The notes beneath the pieces were generated by a model. It searched no databases and was not told the DNA's origin. It saw only the letters and a program-made list of their open reading frames with translations. From a virus: 64,000 nucleotides of DNA. The DNA lies in IMG/VR virus record IMGVR_UViG_3300009370_002293, positions 1 through 64,000 of that record. One strand, 5' to 3'. A program made the translations under genes and the position numbers. Of the stretch, positions 30,043 to 37,368 are shown piece after piece (the stretch's first letter is position 1; every line of letters starts with the position of its first letter).

Positions 30043-30197
30043 TTCTGCTTTTTCCCTTTATTATCCACAATTATTTCCCCACACCCCTCACACAAAACGT
30101 GAACATACTCACCCTCTTCGCAAAGGTTTTTCATATCATTTAATTCGCTTTCCACCCCAAGGGTTTCCCAAGTGCAATCCCAGCAAAAATCAGCCAT
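30039..30197 (-). CDS. small zinc-finger-like protein
   Basis: 52 aa with CWDC near the start and CEGC near the end, a possible four-Cys zinc site. No family recognised. It overlaps the next gene (ATGA). Confidence 0.6.
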   Translation of the reverse strand: MADFCWDCTWETLGVESELNDMKNLCEEGEYVHVLCEGCGEIIVDNKGKKQK

Positions 30198-30215
30198 AAA
30201 TTATTTTATCCTCCT

Positions 30216-30407
30216 TCACTTATATTTATCGGGGTCTTTTTTAAACTTCTTAATACAGGGGGCGCAACACACCCAGTATTTCTTACCTTCATGCTTAAAA
30301 GATACGGGGTCACCCATTGACCCGAGTTTATTTCCCGTTACGATACAAACCCCCTCCTCCTCGCAGCCGAGTCCAAAAATTGCCACTAAAATTATAATAT
30401 ATTTCAT
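30216..30407 (-). CDS. lipoprotein with TRASH/YHS-like metal-binding domain
   Basis: 63 aa. Lipoprotein signal with lipobox GLGC, then CIVTGNKLGS ... GKKYWVCCAPCIKKFKKDP, the spacing of small TRASH/YHS-type domains that bind heavy metals through cysteines. It would be membrane-anchored in the periplasm. Metal and role unknown. Confidence 0.6.
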   Translation of the reverse strand: MKYIIILVAIFGLGCEEEGVCIVTGNKLGSMGDPVSFKHEGKKYWVCCAPCIKKFKKDPDKYK

Positions 30408-30425
30408 TAAGAATACCTTATCTTA

Positions 30426-30977
30426 TTAATCCCACAAATTCAAATAATACTTACCGTACAAATCTAATCCTTCTTGTACTTTTTTAGCGTGTTTTCTCGC
30501 TTCTGACCAATCCCATTCCCTATCATCGAAAGGTTCATAACACACAGAACCGTCATCATACTCAATTCTAGTGTGTCGAGGGTCATAATCGTCTGGCTTC
30601 TTGGGGGATGGCTCGTTATCTAAATTTTCAAAAGACCAAATAATTTTATTTAATATTTTTTTCCACTCTTTGGCACCCTCTTCTACATCCTTACCTTCTG
30701 ACGCAAATTCTGCTGGGCAACCATGTAAATTATCTCTGAACATTTTTAACCTTGGGACGGCCATTTTTGCATTCCAATGAAAATAATCAAAAGACTCGTG
30801 ATGCTCGAAGCCCGTGGTTAACCTTTGCCATTTACGCCTAACCCAATAGGAAAAATCCGACCACCACCAACTCGGCTTATAGTAAAACCATCTCTCGAAA
30901 AATGATATCTTACCCGTAATGTCACCAAACATTTTAGGTACGACTTTTTTTGATACTATTTTTCTTTCAGTTTTCAT
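30426..30977 (-). CDS. conserved phage protein, Trp-rich
   Basis: 183 aa. The stretch WWWSDFSYWVRRKWQRLTTG followed by a helical part with WKKILNKIIWSFEN resembles a widespread phage protein of unknown role. An acidic, Trp-rich C-terminus follows (DDREWDWSEARK). It overlaps the gene at 30967 by 11 nt. Confidence 0.6.
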   Translation of the reverse strand: MKTERKIVSKKVVPKMFGDITGKISFFERWFYYKPSWWWSDFSYWVRRKWQRLTTGFEHHESFDYFHWNAKMAVPRLKMFRDNLHGCPAEFASEGKDVEEGAKEWKKILNKIIWSFENLDNEPSPKKPDDYDPRHTRIEYDDGSVCYEPFDDREWDWSEARKHAKKVQEGLDLYGKYYLNLWD

Positions 30978-31161
30978 TTTCTCTCGCCACCTCTTGCTCT
31001 ATCATATCCACGAACCATTTACTCAAGCTTTTTTCGTGAACACGCTTTTTGCCCGTGGCTTTTTTATAAAGCTCTTCAAAACTTTTGGAGTATTCTACTT
31101 CCCATTCCACACCACCACCTTCAAGGGGCGTTTCTTTAATTATTTCAAAGTATCTATTCAT
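30967..31161 (-). CDS. small hypothetical protein
   Basis: 64 aa: beta-type start (YFEIIKETPLEGGGVEWEVE) and a basic helix. No family recognised. Confidence 0.55.
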   Translation of the reverse strand: MNRYFEIIKETPLEGGGVEWEVEYSKSFEELYKKATGKKRVHEKSLSKWFVDMIEQEVARENEN

Positions 31162-31162
31162 T

Positions 31163-31792
31163 TCAAAATTTCAACTTACCTTCTATTTTCCAAGAACTGT
31201 TTAACTTATCTCCTAACCAGCGAACCCCTCGGAAAACACGATTTATTAACCTATTCCAATACTGACCGAAAAATCTATAACGCCATTTCTGCTGATACTC
31301 TTTACGAGCTTTTATCTCCGCATCAATACGAGCACTTTGCTCTTTTCTTTGCTTATTGGATTCTTCCTTAAACTCTACAAGCTGTATCTCTCCTTCCACT
31401 TTTCCATCTTTAATGTGAACTTTATATTCCACCCAAGCATCGTGTTCGGGATCAATATTTTGAATAAAGTCATAAAAATTAATATACCCAGTATATTCGT
31501 ATTTAACCCATTCTTCGGATGTAGGCTCTAAACACCACATAGGATGCCAAAATCCACCACTGTCTCTGTCTTTCTTTTCTTCTTTAGTTAGTTCTCTCTT
31601 TTCGTACTCTACTTTTTTCTCGTAGAGGACTCTATCTTTGCCGATCTTATACTCTATAAGGGCATTATCTAAATCCTTGGTTTGGTATTGATGGTCTGCT
31701 TTGTACGGTATATGCACAACAAGCTTTTCACCTTCTTTACTCTCCAATCGAGGGAGAGGCATTTCACACGTTATATAATCAAACATTCCCAT
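31163..31792 (-). CDS. hypothetical protein, paralogue of the gene at 41956
   Basis: 209 aa. The start MFDYITCEMPLP and the central strands (YINFYDFIQ, VHIKDGKVEGEIQLVEF) align with the protein at 41956 (IKCEFKLPL, IRFHLLHM, AWMRDGEVKEIHLCEW). A basic, Trp-rich helix ends it (WRYRFFGQYWNRLINRV). The pair are diverged duplicates of a phage family of unknown role. Confidence 0.6.
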   Translation of the reverse strand: MGMFDYITCEMPLPRLESKEGEKLVVHIPYKADHQYQTKDLDNALIEYKIGKDRVLYEKKVEYEKRELTKEEKKDRDSGGFWHPMWCLEPTSEEWVKYEYTGYINFYDFIQNIDPEHDAWVEYKVHIKDGKVEGEIQLVEFKEESNKQRKEQSARIDAEIKARKEYQQKWRYRFFGQYWNRLINRVFRGVRWLGDKLNSSWKIEGKLKF

Positions 31793-32030
31793 TGACCCAC
31801 CTCGCTAATTCTTTTGCCTCTTCTTTACTTAAAATTAATTGATCATCATAATAATTACCCTTGGTCAGCGCCATCCAGCATAACTTTAGTCTCATCCACC
31901 AAGTTAATTTGACGGGGTCTAAGCCCTCTCGCCAAAAACTAACATAGATTTCTTCTTCGCCATCAAACTTGGTAAGTAACATACCTTCGCCGTGACAGCT
32001 ACATTTAATAAATTTTTCTTTATCAGCCAT
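31779..32030 (-). CDS. small protein with Cys/His start
   Basis: 83 aa from MADKEKFI. CSCHGEG near the N-terminus, then a Trp-rich helix (LTWWMRLKLCWMALTKG). A frame to 32054 overlaps the upstream gene more, so ATG 32030 is preferred. A recurring but uncharacterised phage type. Confidence 0.55.
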   Translation of the reverse strand: MADKEKFIKCSCHGEGMLLTKFDGEEEIYVSFWREGLDPVKLTWWMRLKLCWMALTKGNYYDDQLILSKEEAKELARWVNGNV

Positions 32031-32539
32031 CACCTTAAATTTTTTCTGACCCAAGGCTGCATCCTGTTAGTCTTGGGATCATAGTATAACGTAGGTCTAC
32101 CATATAGATAGCCATTATTTAAATGAAATCTGCGAGTGAATAACGGAACATTATTGGTCTGGGGTTGTTGGGGTCTCTGCGGCGCAGTAATATTTGGCTG
32201 TTGTGGAATAGAAGGTTGATAAGGTTGTGCTTGCCAGTTTTGCTGTGGAGAGTATTGTTGCTGTGGCCTCTGGAAGTTTTGCTGTGGAGAGTATTGTTGC
32301 TGTGGCCTCTGGAAATTGTTTTGGAAACCGTAATTTACGTTTGGACGCCCAAGAGTAAAGTTGTTTGGTCGCTGAAACTGTTGCTGTGGAAAAAACTGTG
32401 GCTGTTGAAGGCCATAGTTAGGACGCTGGTATTGAGGCGTCATTATTCCTCTGTTGTTGAATGGATTGTAGGTAGGGGCTGCAAATTGACCTAAAGCCGT
32501 AAGACTCGTTAAACATAAAATTAATAATATTTTTTTCAT
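32030..32539 (-). CDS. secreted Gln/Pro/Asn-rich repeat protein
   Basis: 169 aa. Signal peptide (ILLILCLTSLTALG), then low-complexity sequence with the unit NFQRPQQQYSPQQ twice in a row (DNA repeat of 39 bp near 32230-32325) and a compact end (TRRFHLNNGYLYGRPTLYYD). It resembles extracellular adhesive or matrix proteins. Function unknown. Confidence 0.6.
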   Translation of the reverse strand: MKKILLILCLTSLTALGQFAAPTYNPFNNRGIMTPQYQRPNYGLQQPQFFPQQQFQRPNNFTLGRPNVNYGFQNNFQRPQQQYSPQQNFQRPQQQYSPQQNWQAQPYQPSIPQQPNITAPQRPQQPQTNNVPLFTRRFHLNNGYLYGRPTLYYDPKTNRMQPWVRKNLR

Positions 32540-32561
32540 AAAATGGGTACTCCGAATGGGT

Positions 32562-32831
32562 TTAGTTATTTGTTATTCTCTTTTTTAAATTAAATTTTTC
32601 CATCAAATTAGACACACCAATTATCTCAATGCCTACCTGAGTATTTACTTCGTCTGTATCTATCGATATCATATTATTTTGCTTATCGACGTAAACCATT
32701 ACCGAACCCACCTTACCTTGGGGTGGGGCCACATAAATATACATTGAATCGGTGCTTTGATCATAAGTAATTCTGTTATCGAAATCGTACTCGTTATACT
32801 TTCCGTAACCGTCTGGATATTCAACTTTCAT
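32562..32831 (-). CDS. DUF2283-like protein
   Basis: 89 aa. YDQSTDSMYIYV then IDTDEVNTQVGIEIIGVSNL follows the DUF2283 pattern of short beta proteins. Function unknown for the family. Confidence 0.6.
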   Translation of the reverse strand: MKVEYPDGYGKYNEYDFDNRITYDQSTDSMYIYVAPPQGKVGSVMVYVDKQNNMISIDTDEVNTQVGIEIIGVSNLMEKFNLKKRITNN

Positions 32832-32850
32832 TTGGTTATATCAGTTTCTT

Positions 32851-33123
32851 TTACTGATAAAGTTGAGAGATGGGGACTTGTAATTTATTTATTTTTTTAA
32901 TGTTATTTTCTTTAGTTTCTTTATTTTTAATAATCCAATGGTAAAGCGTACTACTTCCGTGCCCATAATCATAAGGTAGGAGGCGATAATCTTTTGTTTC
33001 TATTTCTGGGGGCTTGCCCCAATTAACGGGGAATGGCTTGCCGTTTGGGCTATAATAACGAGTAGGTTGATTAAACAAACAGCCACCCGAAAACACAATA
33101 ATTAATATTAAATATTTTAACAT
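32851..33123 (-). CDS. small lipoprotein
   Basis: 90 aa. Lipobox FSGGC after a hydrophobic signal (LKYLILIIVFSGG). The mature part is polar (PTRYYSPNGKPFPVNWG). No family recognised. Confidence 0.6.
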   Translation of the reverse strand: MLKYLILIIVFSGGCLFNQPTRYYSPNGKPFPVNWGKPPEIETKDYRLLPYDYGHGSSTLYHWIIKNKETKENNIKKINKLQVPISQLYQ

Positions 33124-33126
33124 ATT

Positions 33127-33318
33127 CTATTTAAACTTTTTATATCGTTTATACCCCCACCATACTTTTCTGAGCGTCCACTCTTTAAAAGCAGCCTCAG
33201 GCCACTCCCCCCTTTTTTTTAAAATAAAAATCTCTTTTTCTGTTTCTCGAATTTTGCGAGAAAAATACTTCCGCACTGAATATTTCGGAACCCATGATGG
33301 TAAATGGAAATCACTCAC
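33127..33318 (-). CDS. small basic protein
   Basis: 63 aa, Lys/Arg/Trp-rich (KIRETEKEIFILKKRGEW; WWGYKRYKKFK). It overlaps the next gene by 8 nt. No family recognised. Confidence 0.55.
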   Translation of the reverse strand: MSDFHLPSWVPKYSVRKYFSRKIRETEKEIFILKKRGEWPEAAFKEWTLRKVWWGYKRYKKFK

Positions 33319-33721
33319 TCCAATGCTCCTTTATTACCTTTATGGGCGTCTCTCCTAAGTACCATATTTGGCAACTATGTATTCCTAAACAGGGCCAATT
33401 CATCACGTTTTGCATCATAAAAGTATAATCAAGCCCATTTTTATATTTAAATTTAATAAACGCACATTCTATGTTGACTTGTTTATCTTCTATGTACCTG
33501 ACTAATATTTCAGGTTTGTGTTGTATAAACCCCTCTATAACCAACTTACAATGTTCTGTTGACGCATCTGGGCTTTTTGTCATTTTAACAGACTCAAGAC
33601 CAGACCCGTCTTTGGCCACCCCATTTAACAACAAATAAATAACATATTTTTCATGTAAATCATTTAATTTTTCATAAAAAATTTTATCTACCTCGCCTGA
33701 AAATATATAGCGCTCTGTCAC
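33311..33721 (-). CDS. hypothetical protein
   Basis: 136 aa, mixed alpha/beta. It appears to start with GTG (33721), inside the coiled-coil gene at 33684. No family recognised. Confidence 0.55.
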   Translation of the reverse strand: MTERYIFSGEVDKIFYEKLNDLHEKYVIYLLLNGVAKDGSGLESVKMTKSPDASTEHCKLVIEGFIQHKPEILVRYIEDKQVNIECAFIKFKYKNGLDYTFMMQNVMNWPCLGIHSCQIWYLGETPIKVIKEHWSE

Positions 33722-33839
33722 GACCTACTTGTACAACCTTTTGTGTTAACACCTTATGCAACCTTTTGTTTTGTAATCTAAGTTCAAGGTTTTCGGACTT
33801 TAATTTTTTTAATTGATACTGAGCTATTCGTAAATTCAT
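33684..33839 (-). CDS. small leucine-zipper-like protein
   Basis: 51 aa. YQLKKLKSENLELRLQNKRL is a heptad coiled coil. It ends in a basic tail (IFRRGR) and overlaps the start of the gene at 33311. Confidence 0.5.
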   Translation of the reverse strand: MNLRIAQYQLKKLKSENLELRLQNKRLHKVLTQKVVQVGRDRALYIFRRGR

Positions 33840-33840
33840 T

Positions 33841-34344
33841 TTATATTTTTAGTAAGTTCTTTAAAGTTGCCCAATTTTCTTCTATATCACCATCAGTTGA
33901 AAGAAAATATTCGGGATCACCGGCCTCGAAATCTTTTACATGATAATCTTTTCTTAAATCTCTATTGGACTTTAAAAACACTTCAATAACATTATTTTGA
34001 TTATTATTTTTCAATTCTTTTCTTAAATGTTCATAAGGGTTTACAAGGCACATTATAACATCTGTTCCGTCTTTCACGGGGCGCCCCTGAATACTATTTC
34101 CGCCTTCTGACTTGCAATAAATGGCAACCCATTCATTTTGCTCCGCCTTTTTATTAAGATATGTAGCCACCGCATTGGCATTTTTAATATTTTCTTCACG
34201 CCCTTCCCTGCCATAATTCTTGTTTGTAAACATTTCTCTAAACTCATCACCATCAATTATAAATGGAGTGTTAAGTTCATCAGCAAGAAGCTTCCCCAGT
34301 GTTGTCTTTCCTGAGGCTGGTTGCCCATACAATACATAAATCAT
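33841..34344 (-). CDS. adenylylsulfate-kinase-like P-loop kinase
   Basis: 167 aa. P-loop GQPASGKTTLGK (7-18), DGDEFREMFTNKNYGREGR (32-50), then NIKNANAVA, which follow APS kinase (CysC) motifs. CysC phosphorylates adenylyl sulfate in sulfate assimilation. Related phage kinases may phosphorylate other small molecules or nucleic-acid ends, so the substrate is open. Confidence 0.65.
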   Translation of the reverse strand: MIYVLYGQPASGKTTLGKLLADELNTPFIIDGDEFREMFTNKNYGREGREENIKNANAVATYLNKKAEQNEWVAIYCKSEGGNSIQGRPVKDGTDVIMCLVNPYEHLRKELKNNNQNNVIEVFLKSNRDLRKDYHVKDFEAGDPEYFLSTDGDIEENWATLKNLLKI

Positions 34345-34345
34345 A

Positions 34346-34936
34346 TCATTCTTCTAGGGGGGTTATAAGGTTTGCGGGCAACTCATTTACATCTAAAATA
34401 TCACCATTTTTATCCGTTGTAAAGCGAAAAGCGGTTTTCTCTTGCCCTGTAGTTTCAAACACCCTTTCTTTTACCACTACTTCTTTAAAGGGTTTAATTT
34501 TAATCAATCTAATTGAAGCCTTTATGGGTTCGGTGTCTCTTTTGGAATAAACGTGAACAGTTACAATATTTTCACCGGCAACAACACCTCTAAATGAAAC
34601 CACTTCTTCGTGAAACTCTACTATTTTACCCTCTTGTCCTTGACCTAATTGATTATTTCTACTTCCTAGTGCATCGTGGTCTAGACTAATTAAACTCCCG
34701 TCACCACCTTCTCTATTGTTAAAATAAACCTTATGCCCCGAAGCCGATTGAACATATAAATCCAAATCGTCTGCGCTTTCTCCGCGCCATGTTAAAACAA
34801 CTTCATATATAACATTAGGTGGGCGCGCCTTTGTTTTTTCTTCTTCTGTTTTTAACAAAAAAAGAATGGCAACCAACATCAACAGACAACAAAAGAGTAC
34901 GTCAATAAAGGGCCTGAATGAAAAAAACTTTCTCAT
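34346..34936 (-). CDS. ExbD/TolR-like protein with beta-sandwich C-terminus
   Basis: 196 aa. One N-terminal helix with the key Asp in FRPFIDVLFCCLLMLVAIL (residues 7-25; Asp12 is the ExbD/TolR/MotB proton-carrier position). The periplasmic part (VIYEVVLTWRGESADDLDLY, then VYFNNREGGDGSLISLDHDA) looks like a DUF2135-type beta-sandwich, not the usual ExbD or peptidoglycan-binding domain. It is paired with the ExbB-like gene 2 nt upstream. An ExbB5-ExbD2 type motor uses proton-motive force to drive envelope work. Confidence 0.7.
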   Translation of the reverse strand: MRKFFSFRPFIDVLFCCLLMLVAILFLLKTEEEKTKARPPNVIYEVVLTWRGESADDLDLYVQSASGHKVYFNNREGGDGSLISLDHDALGSRNNQLGQGQEGKIVEFHEEVVSFRGVVAGENIVTVHVYSKRDTEPIKASIRLIKIKPFKEVVVKERVFETTGQEKTAFRFTTDKNGDILDVNELPANLITPLEE

Positions 34937-34938
34937 AT

Positions 34939-35427
34939 TTAATTATCCGCAACATCTTTTGAATCCAATTTAAATTTTAAAATCATAAGTTGAACTTGAA
35001 GTGGTAAACTAAATACAATACCACAAACTGTTGTATAAAATGCCGTATTTAAACCTTCTTTGAGGCCCGCTACTATTTGGCTTGTCTGTAAAGAGGAATC
35101 TAAGTTACCTTTAGTAGCGATAACCAACCCTATAATAGTTCCAAGTAAGCCTAAAGAAAAAAAATGTTCGGCTGCAAACCAACCAACTGCCGCTTTTTTT
35201 GCCAAAAAATTCGTGGCCTCTTTTTCCTTTTTCTTATTTATTCTATCAGCTAAGTAACAAAGCCGCCCGATGTATCCAGAAACTATAACATATAAAAACA
35301 TAATCAATATAGATATATGCGAGAGGTCATTCTTAATGATAGAAGAGATTATACCCTTTTGTTCCGCAAAAAATAAAGAAGTTATAATTACAGAATTAAC
35401 CAAAAACCACTTTATAAATGTTGTCAT
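34939..35427 (-). CDS. MotA/TolQ/ExbB-like proton-channel protein
   Basis: 162 aa. Three transmembrane helices (about 8-20, 37-55, and the conserved pair 85-105 and 125-150). FSLGLLGTIIGLVIA and NTAFYTTVCGIVFSLPLQ match the pore-lining MotA/TolQ/ExbB signature with the Thr/Gly residues. It is shorter than ExbB (about 240 aa), lacking most of the cytoplasmic loop. It forms a unit with the ExbD-like gene. Confidence 0.75.
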   Translation of the reverse strand: MTTFIKWFLVNSVIITSLFFAEQKGIISSIIKNDLSHISILIMFLYVIVSGYIGRLCYLADRINKKKEKEATNFLAKKAAVGWFAAEHFFSLGLLGTIIGLVIATKGNLDSSLQTSQIVAGLKEGLNTAFYTTVCGIVFSLPLQVQLMILKFKLDSKDVADN

Positions 35428-35429
35428 AA

Positions 35430-35639
35430 TTATACGCCCCCGGTTTCACTAGTAGTATCATATTCAGTGGACCAATCTGAATCCGAGTTATTGGTGTCAT
35501 CTTGAAGCTCCCTTTCTATAATTTTCACAGGAGAAACAAAAACTCGTGTATTGAATTCTTTAGAATAATTAATGGCATTATGGTAATGTAAAAATCTACC
35601 AACAATATGCCCTCCTTGTACTACCTCATAAAATTTCAT
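35430..35639 (-). CDS. small hypothetical protein
   Basis: 69 aa from MKFYEVVQGG (start right after the upstream TAG). A beta-type core (FLHYHNAINYSKEF) and a polar Ser/Thr/Asp tail. No family recognised. Confidence 0.55.
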   Translation of the reverse strand: MKFYEVVQGGHIVGRFLHYHNAINYSKEFNTRVFVSPVKIIERELQDDTNNSDSDWSTEYDTTSETGGV

Positions 35640-35640
35640 G

Positions 35641-35865
35641 CTAGTATTGTCTTTCGTCGTAATCCGTATAATGAAGACGGTTGGACTCGTTACTGGTATG
35701 CCATTCGTAGGTTTCAGTACGTGGTCTAATGCATTGGTCCATTTCAAATTGTCTCTGACGACACACTAAAATACTCTCAAGGTGATTTTTAACAGTCTTC
35801 TCGCGATTAAACCATAAACTTATACGCAAAAAAAACTTAAATAAAAAAAGGTTTACTCTTTCCAT
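35641..35865 (-). CDS. small hypothetical protein
   Basis: 74 aa with a hydrophobic/basic N-terminus (LFLFKFFLRISLWFNREK) and a polar end. The first 16 residues could lie in a membrane. No family recognised. Confidence 0.5.
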   Translation of the reverse strand: MERVNLFLFKFFLRISLWFNREKTVKNHLESILVCRQRQFEMDQCIRPRTETYEWHTSNESNRLHYTDYDERQY

Positions 35866-36227
35866 GTTAATTTTATTAGGTTGTCGCCAAAAAATTCTTC
35901 TGTATAATTGATTACACTTTTATAAGCAAAAGGTTTACAAGTATATATATCTATTGAAAAAAACGGAGGTTTACGGTTATCCCAGCCATAAATATGCATT
36001 CCGCTCTCTTTCCAGTGCATATAGGCGCACCACCCATAATTTGCCTCATAATTACATACAGGGGTGGTTACGGCAGTCATATTTAAGACTTTTGTAATTT
36101 CTTGGCAATATTGGGTCATTTGTTCGGGTGTAAAAGGATTATGTAGAGTCCCTTCAACAACTATACGCTGCCTGCAAATATCAGGTGCTAGATCAATCCA
36201 TTCATTATTTAAATAATTTTTGTCCAT
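35853..36227 (-). CDS. speD: S-adenosylmethionine decarboxylase-like protein
   Basis: 124 aa from MDKNYLNN. A frame to 36320 exists but overlaps the previous gene. RIVVEGTLHNPF (N-terminal strand), KESGMHIYGWDNRK (the Glu-Ser self-cleavage point and the following His) and FFSIDIYTC match prokaryotic SpeD. SpeD supplies the aminopropyl donor for spermidine. The Ser after Glu would become the pyruvoyl group. Many marine phages carry speD. Confidence 0.7.
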   Translation of the reverse strand: MDKNYLNNEWIDLAPDICRQRIVVEGTLHNPFTPEQMTQYCQEITKVLNMTAVTTPVCNYEANYGWCAYMHWKESGMHIYGWDNRKPPFFSIDIYTCKPFAYKSVINYTEEFFGDNLIKLTWKE

Positions 36228-36442
36228 TTTAAGTATCCATATAGGTTCATTAATAAAATAACAAAAGACATCACTGATGTCGAGTATGCTTTTTTGAAAA
36301 AACAATACAATCCAACGCAAAAATTACCAATAATCCAAGCGATCCAGCCAGATACACAATGGTTAGCGTTAAGATAATAGCCAGCGACCACAAAAAATGC
36401 ACCAATTCCGCCAAGAATTTCATAGAAGCCGCTGACTTTCAT
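36209..36442 (-). CDS. small multi-pass membrane protein
   Basis: 77 aa from MKVSGFYE, three hydrophobic helices (GGIGAFFVVAGYYL, IAWIIGNFCVGLYCF, VMSFVILLMNLYGYLKW). The last resembles the pore-end of PnuC/SWEET-type transporters (NxYGYxKW), but it is too short to be a full transporter. It overlaps neighbours on both sides. Confidence 0.5.
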   Translation of the reverse strand: MKVSGFYEILGGIGAFFVVAGYYLNANHCVSGWIAWIIGNFCVGLYCFFKKAYSTSVMSFVILLMNLYGYLKWTKII

Positions 36443-37004
36443 GGCTCTCTGGGAAGCATTTTTTTTCAATTTCATAAAAATTTTTTAATAAATTTACATC
36501 TATTTTAAGTTCTGTTCTTAATTGTGATATTTTTTTATGTTTTAACTCTTTGAAGTCTACCATAGAAAGATCGGTTTCACAAAGCGATCCAGCTTTAATC
36601 GCTAAGTTAAACACAAACCTTTCTTCTTCTCCAAAATTATACCCTTCTGGATATAAATATTTAGCACAAAACATAAATAAATTTTTACGCCAGCGAGACA
36701 TTTTTTTAGTGCTCCCCATTGTATAGCCAATTACAAATGCCTCATCTTTGGTCATTAGTCCTCTACCTAGCAATAAGTGAACACAATCATGTGTCTCTAG
36801 AGATACCGACCCTGAAAATAATCCTACGTCATATTTTGGGTTTTCAACAAGTCTTATGATAAATGGCACCTCTTCAGGTTTCAATTTAAAGGAATCCATC
36901 GATTTAAGTCCTCTTAACAGAGAGATTTGTTTTTTGTTAAATAATGGTATATGCCACTCTTTAACAAGCCTCTCTTGTTCCTCTATGTATTGGCGCGGTG
37001 TCAT
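36420..37004 (-). CDS. Coq4-like protein
   Basis: 194 aa. THDCVHLLLGRGLMTKDE (71-88) exactly fits HDxxH-x11-E, the zinc signature of Coq4, and the helical surroundings agree. Coq4 organises ubiquinone synthesis and decarboxylates/hydroxylates the ring. It could affect host quinones, which proline dehydrogenase uses. Good promoter at 37019-37047. Confidence 0.55.
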   Translation of the reverse strand: MTPRQYIEEQERLVKEWHIPLFNKKQISLLRGLKSMDSFKLKPEEVPFIIRLVENPKYDVGLFSGSVSLETHDCVHLLLGRGLMTKDEAFVIGYTMGSTKKMSRWRKNLFMFCAKYLYPEGYNFGEEERFVFNLAIKAGSLCETDLSMVDFKELKHKKISQLRTELKIDVNLLKNFYEIEKKCFPESHESQRLL

Positions 37005-37018
37005 TTAATCTCTATAGT

Positions 37019-37047
37019 ATTATATTTTATTTTAAATAATAAGTCAA
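37019..37047 (-). promoter_or_regulatory. consensus sigma-70 promoter
   Basis: -35 TTGACT (37042-37047), 17-bp A/T spacer, -10 TATAAT (37019-37024), 14 nt to ATG 37004. It probably drives the 37.0-34.3 kb unit containing Coq4-like, SpeD and ExbBD genes. Confidence 0.8.
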
Positions 37048-37070
37048 AGATTTTTAGTGTAATTAAGAAT

Positions 37071-37355
37071 ATGCCAACTACATATAGCGGAGTGTCGGCT
37101 TTACGGGGAGCAATCCACCAGAGTACAGTAACGGGTGATTTTATGGCAACGGGGGCTGGCGATTCATCATATCAGAGCCAAATCACTGGCCTTCTTAACA
37201 CTGGGTTACAGCCCGACAGAAAAGAGTTGACTAACCATATTGGTCGGGAATATTATAGAAAATTAAACCAACTCGACCTTACCCCAACTTATGAAGATCA
37301 ACTAGACGCAGGATTCAGGCCCACAACTTTCACGGGACTCTATACCGCCCCTTAG
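37071..37355 (+). CDS. small phage protein on the plus strand
   Basis: 94 aa from MPTTYSGV. A Gly/Ser/Thr-rich first half (GAGDSSYQSQITGLLNTG) and a basic helix. It is alone on plus between minus genes, diverging from the promoter at 37019. Its composition would fit a virion-associated or late protein. No family recognised. Confidence 0.55.
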   Translation: MPTTYSGVSALRGAIHQSTVTGDFMATGAGDSSYQSQITGLLNTGLQPDRKELTNHIGREYYRKLNQLDLTPTYEDQLDAGFRPTTFTGLYTAP

Positions 37356-37368
37356 TGGGTAAATGATG

